Below, one piece after another: positions 63,834 to 64,000 of a DNA stretch of 64,000 nucleotides. A model generated the notes under the pieces. That model saw only the letters and a list, made by a program, of their open reading frames with translations. It was not told the DNA's origin and did no database searches. The stretch is from JAZKIX01 sp040384645 (GTDB taxonomy: Bacteria; Pseudomonadota; Gammaproteobacteria; Burkholderiales; Burkholderiaceae_D): positions 1 to 64,000 of the forward strand of contig JAZKIX010000070.1 of the NCBI GenBank assembly GCA_040384645.1, given 5' to 3'. The position numbers and the translations under genes are program-made. Positions within the stretch are counted from its first letter, which is position 1. Each line of letters starts with the position of its first letter.

Positions 63834-63890
63834 TCACGGCTACCGAAATGTGCCGCAGTCGCAATTCTCTCATCCCACCTTCCCCACGCC

Positions 63891-64000
63891 ATGATCACAC
63901 AACGCATCCTTGCCCAATTCCACGAAAGCGCCGAACTCAAGATCCAGGCCGCCACCGCGCTCTCGCAACCAATTGCACAAGCGGTTGAACTTATGTTCAC
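63891..64000 (+). CDS. DiaA/GmhA-like SIS-domain phosphoheptose isomerase, N-terminal part
   Basis: The first 36 residues run off the window: MITQRILAQFHESAELKIQA, then ATALSQPIAQAVELMF. This opening helix matches DiaA/GmhA-type SIS proteins (phosphoheptose isomerase or DnaA-initiator-associating protein). Position directly after yraN is the standard location of diaA (yraO), which favours DiaA-type over the LPS isomerase. No catalytic residues are visible yet. Confidence 0.75.
   Translation, partial: MITQRILAQFHESAELKIQAATALSQPIAQAVELMF

Overview
The window looks like a chromosomal stretch from a betaproteobacterium of the order Burkholderiales, probably Oxalobacteraceae-like. This is inferred from protein style, moderate GC, the lipB-lipA pair, a collagen-like lipoprotein, a very large cyclic beta-glucan synthase, and the conserved rsmI / lpoA-like / yraN / diaA order at the right edge. 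No rRNA, tRNA, CRISPR array, prophage or intact insertion sequence was recognised. The sequence is a draft: one 74-N gap (208-281) and six gaps of exactly 10 N. Several of these cut genes, and at least two have flanks that do not belong to the interrupted gene.

Layout. 1-2.7 kb: 3' end of fadH, then lipB and lipA. 2.9-10.4 kb: a one-gene NRPS-PKS hybrid (C-A-PCP-KS-AT-ACP-TE) on the minus strand with a 50-codon ORF upstream. 10.9-12.9 kb: stress genes (HPF/RaiA-like protein divergent from an Hsp20, then a FrnE-like DsbA-family protein). 13-17.3 kb: a YdjM-like membrane protein, a LysR regulator divergent from an AhpD-like protein, and a frameshifted dehydrogenase. 17.5-29.4 kb: a minus-strand surface locus with a 2755-residue alpha-toroid/NHL-repeat/IPTL-CTERM protein, a secreted transglutaminase-like protein lacking its catalytic cysteine, and a small membrane protein. 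29.9-33.6 kb: a TolB-like propeller, an MFS transporter and a mannose-1-phosphate guanylyltransferase-type enzyme. 33.9-43.3 kb: a small ORF and the roughly 2900-codon cyclic beta-1,2-glucan synthase, broken at a gap and at a second damaged site. 43.5-50.1 kb: a secreted alpha/beta hydrolase, two small secreted proteins, an M48 membrane protease and a GH2 enzyme with AbfB modules. 50.6-60.1 kb: a CHASE-LOV-GGDEF-EAL protein, a DUF3142-type lipoprotein with a large secreted partner, an SGNH hydrolase and CreD. 60.5-64 kb: the collagen-like lipoprotein and the rsmI-lpoA-yraN-diaA block.

The most distinctive signal is not a gene. An element of about 80 bp occurs eight times, only between genes, in both orientations and in every type of intergenic context. 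It has an AT-rich 5' hairpin, a second hairpin in the middle of several copies, and a C-rich 3' tail (TATACCCCC-like). It behaves like a REP/MITE-type dispersed repeat or a family of small structured RNAs. The other loci worth following are the orphan NRPS-PKS, the giant IPTL-CTERM protein with its pseudo-transglutaminase partner, and the LOV-containing c-di-GMP protein.
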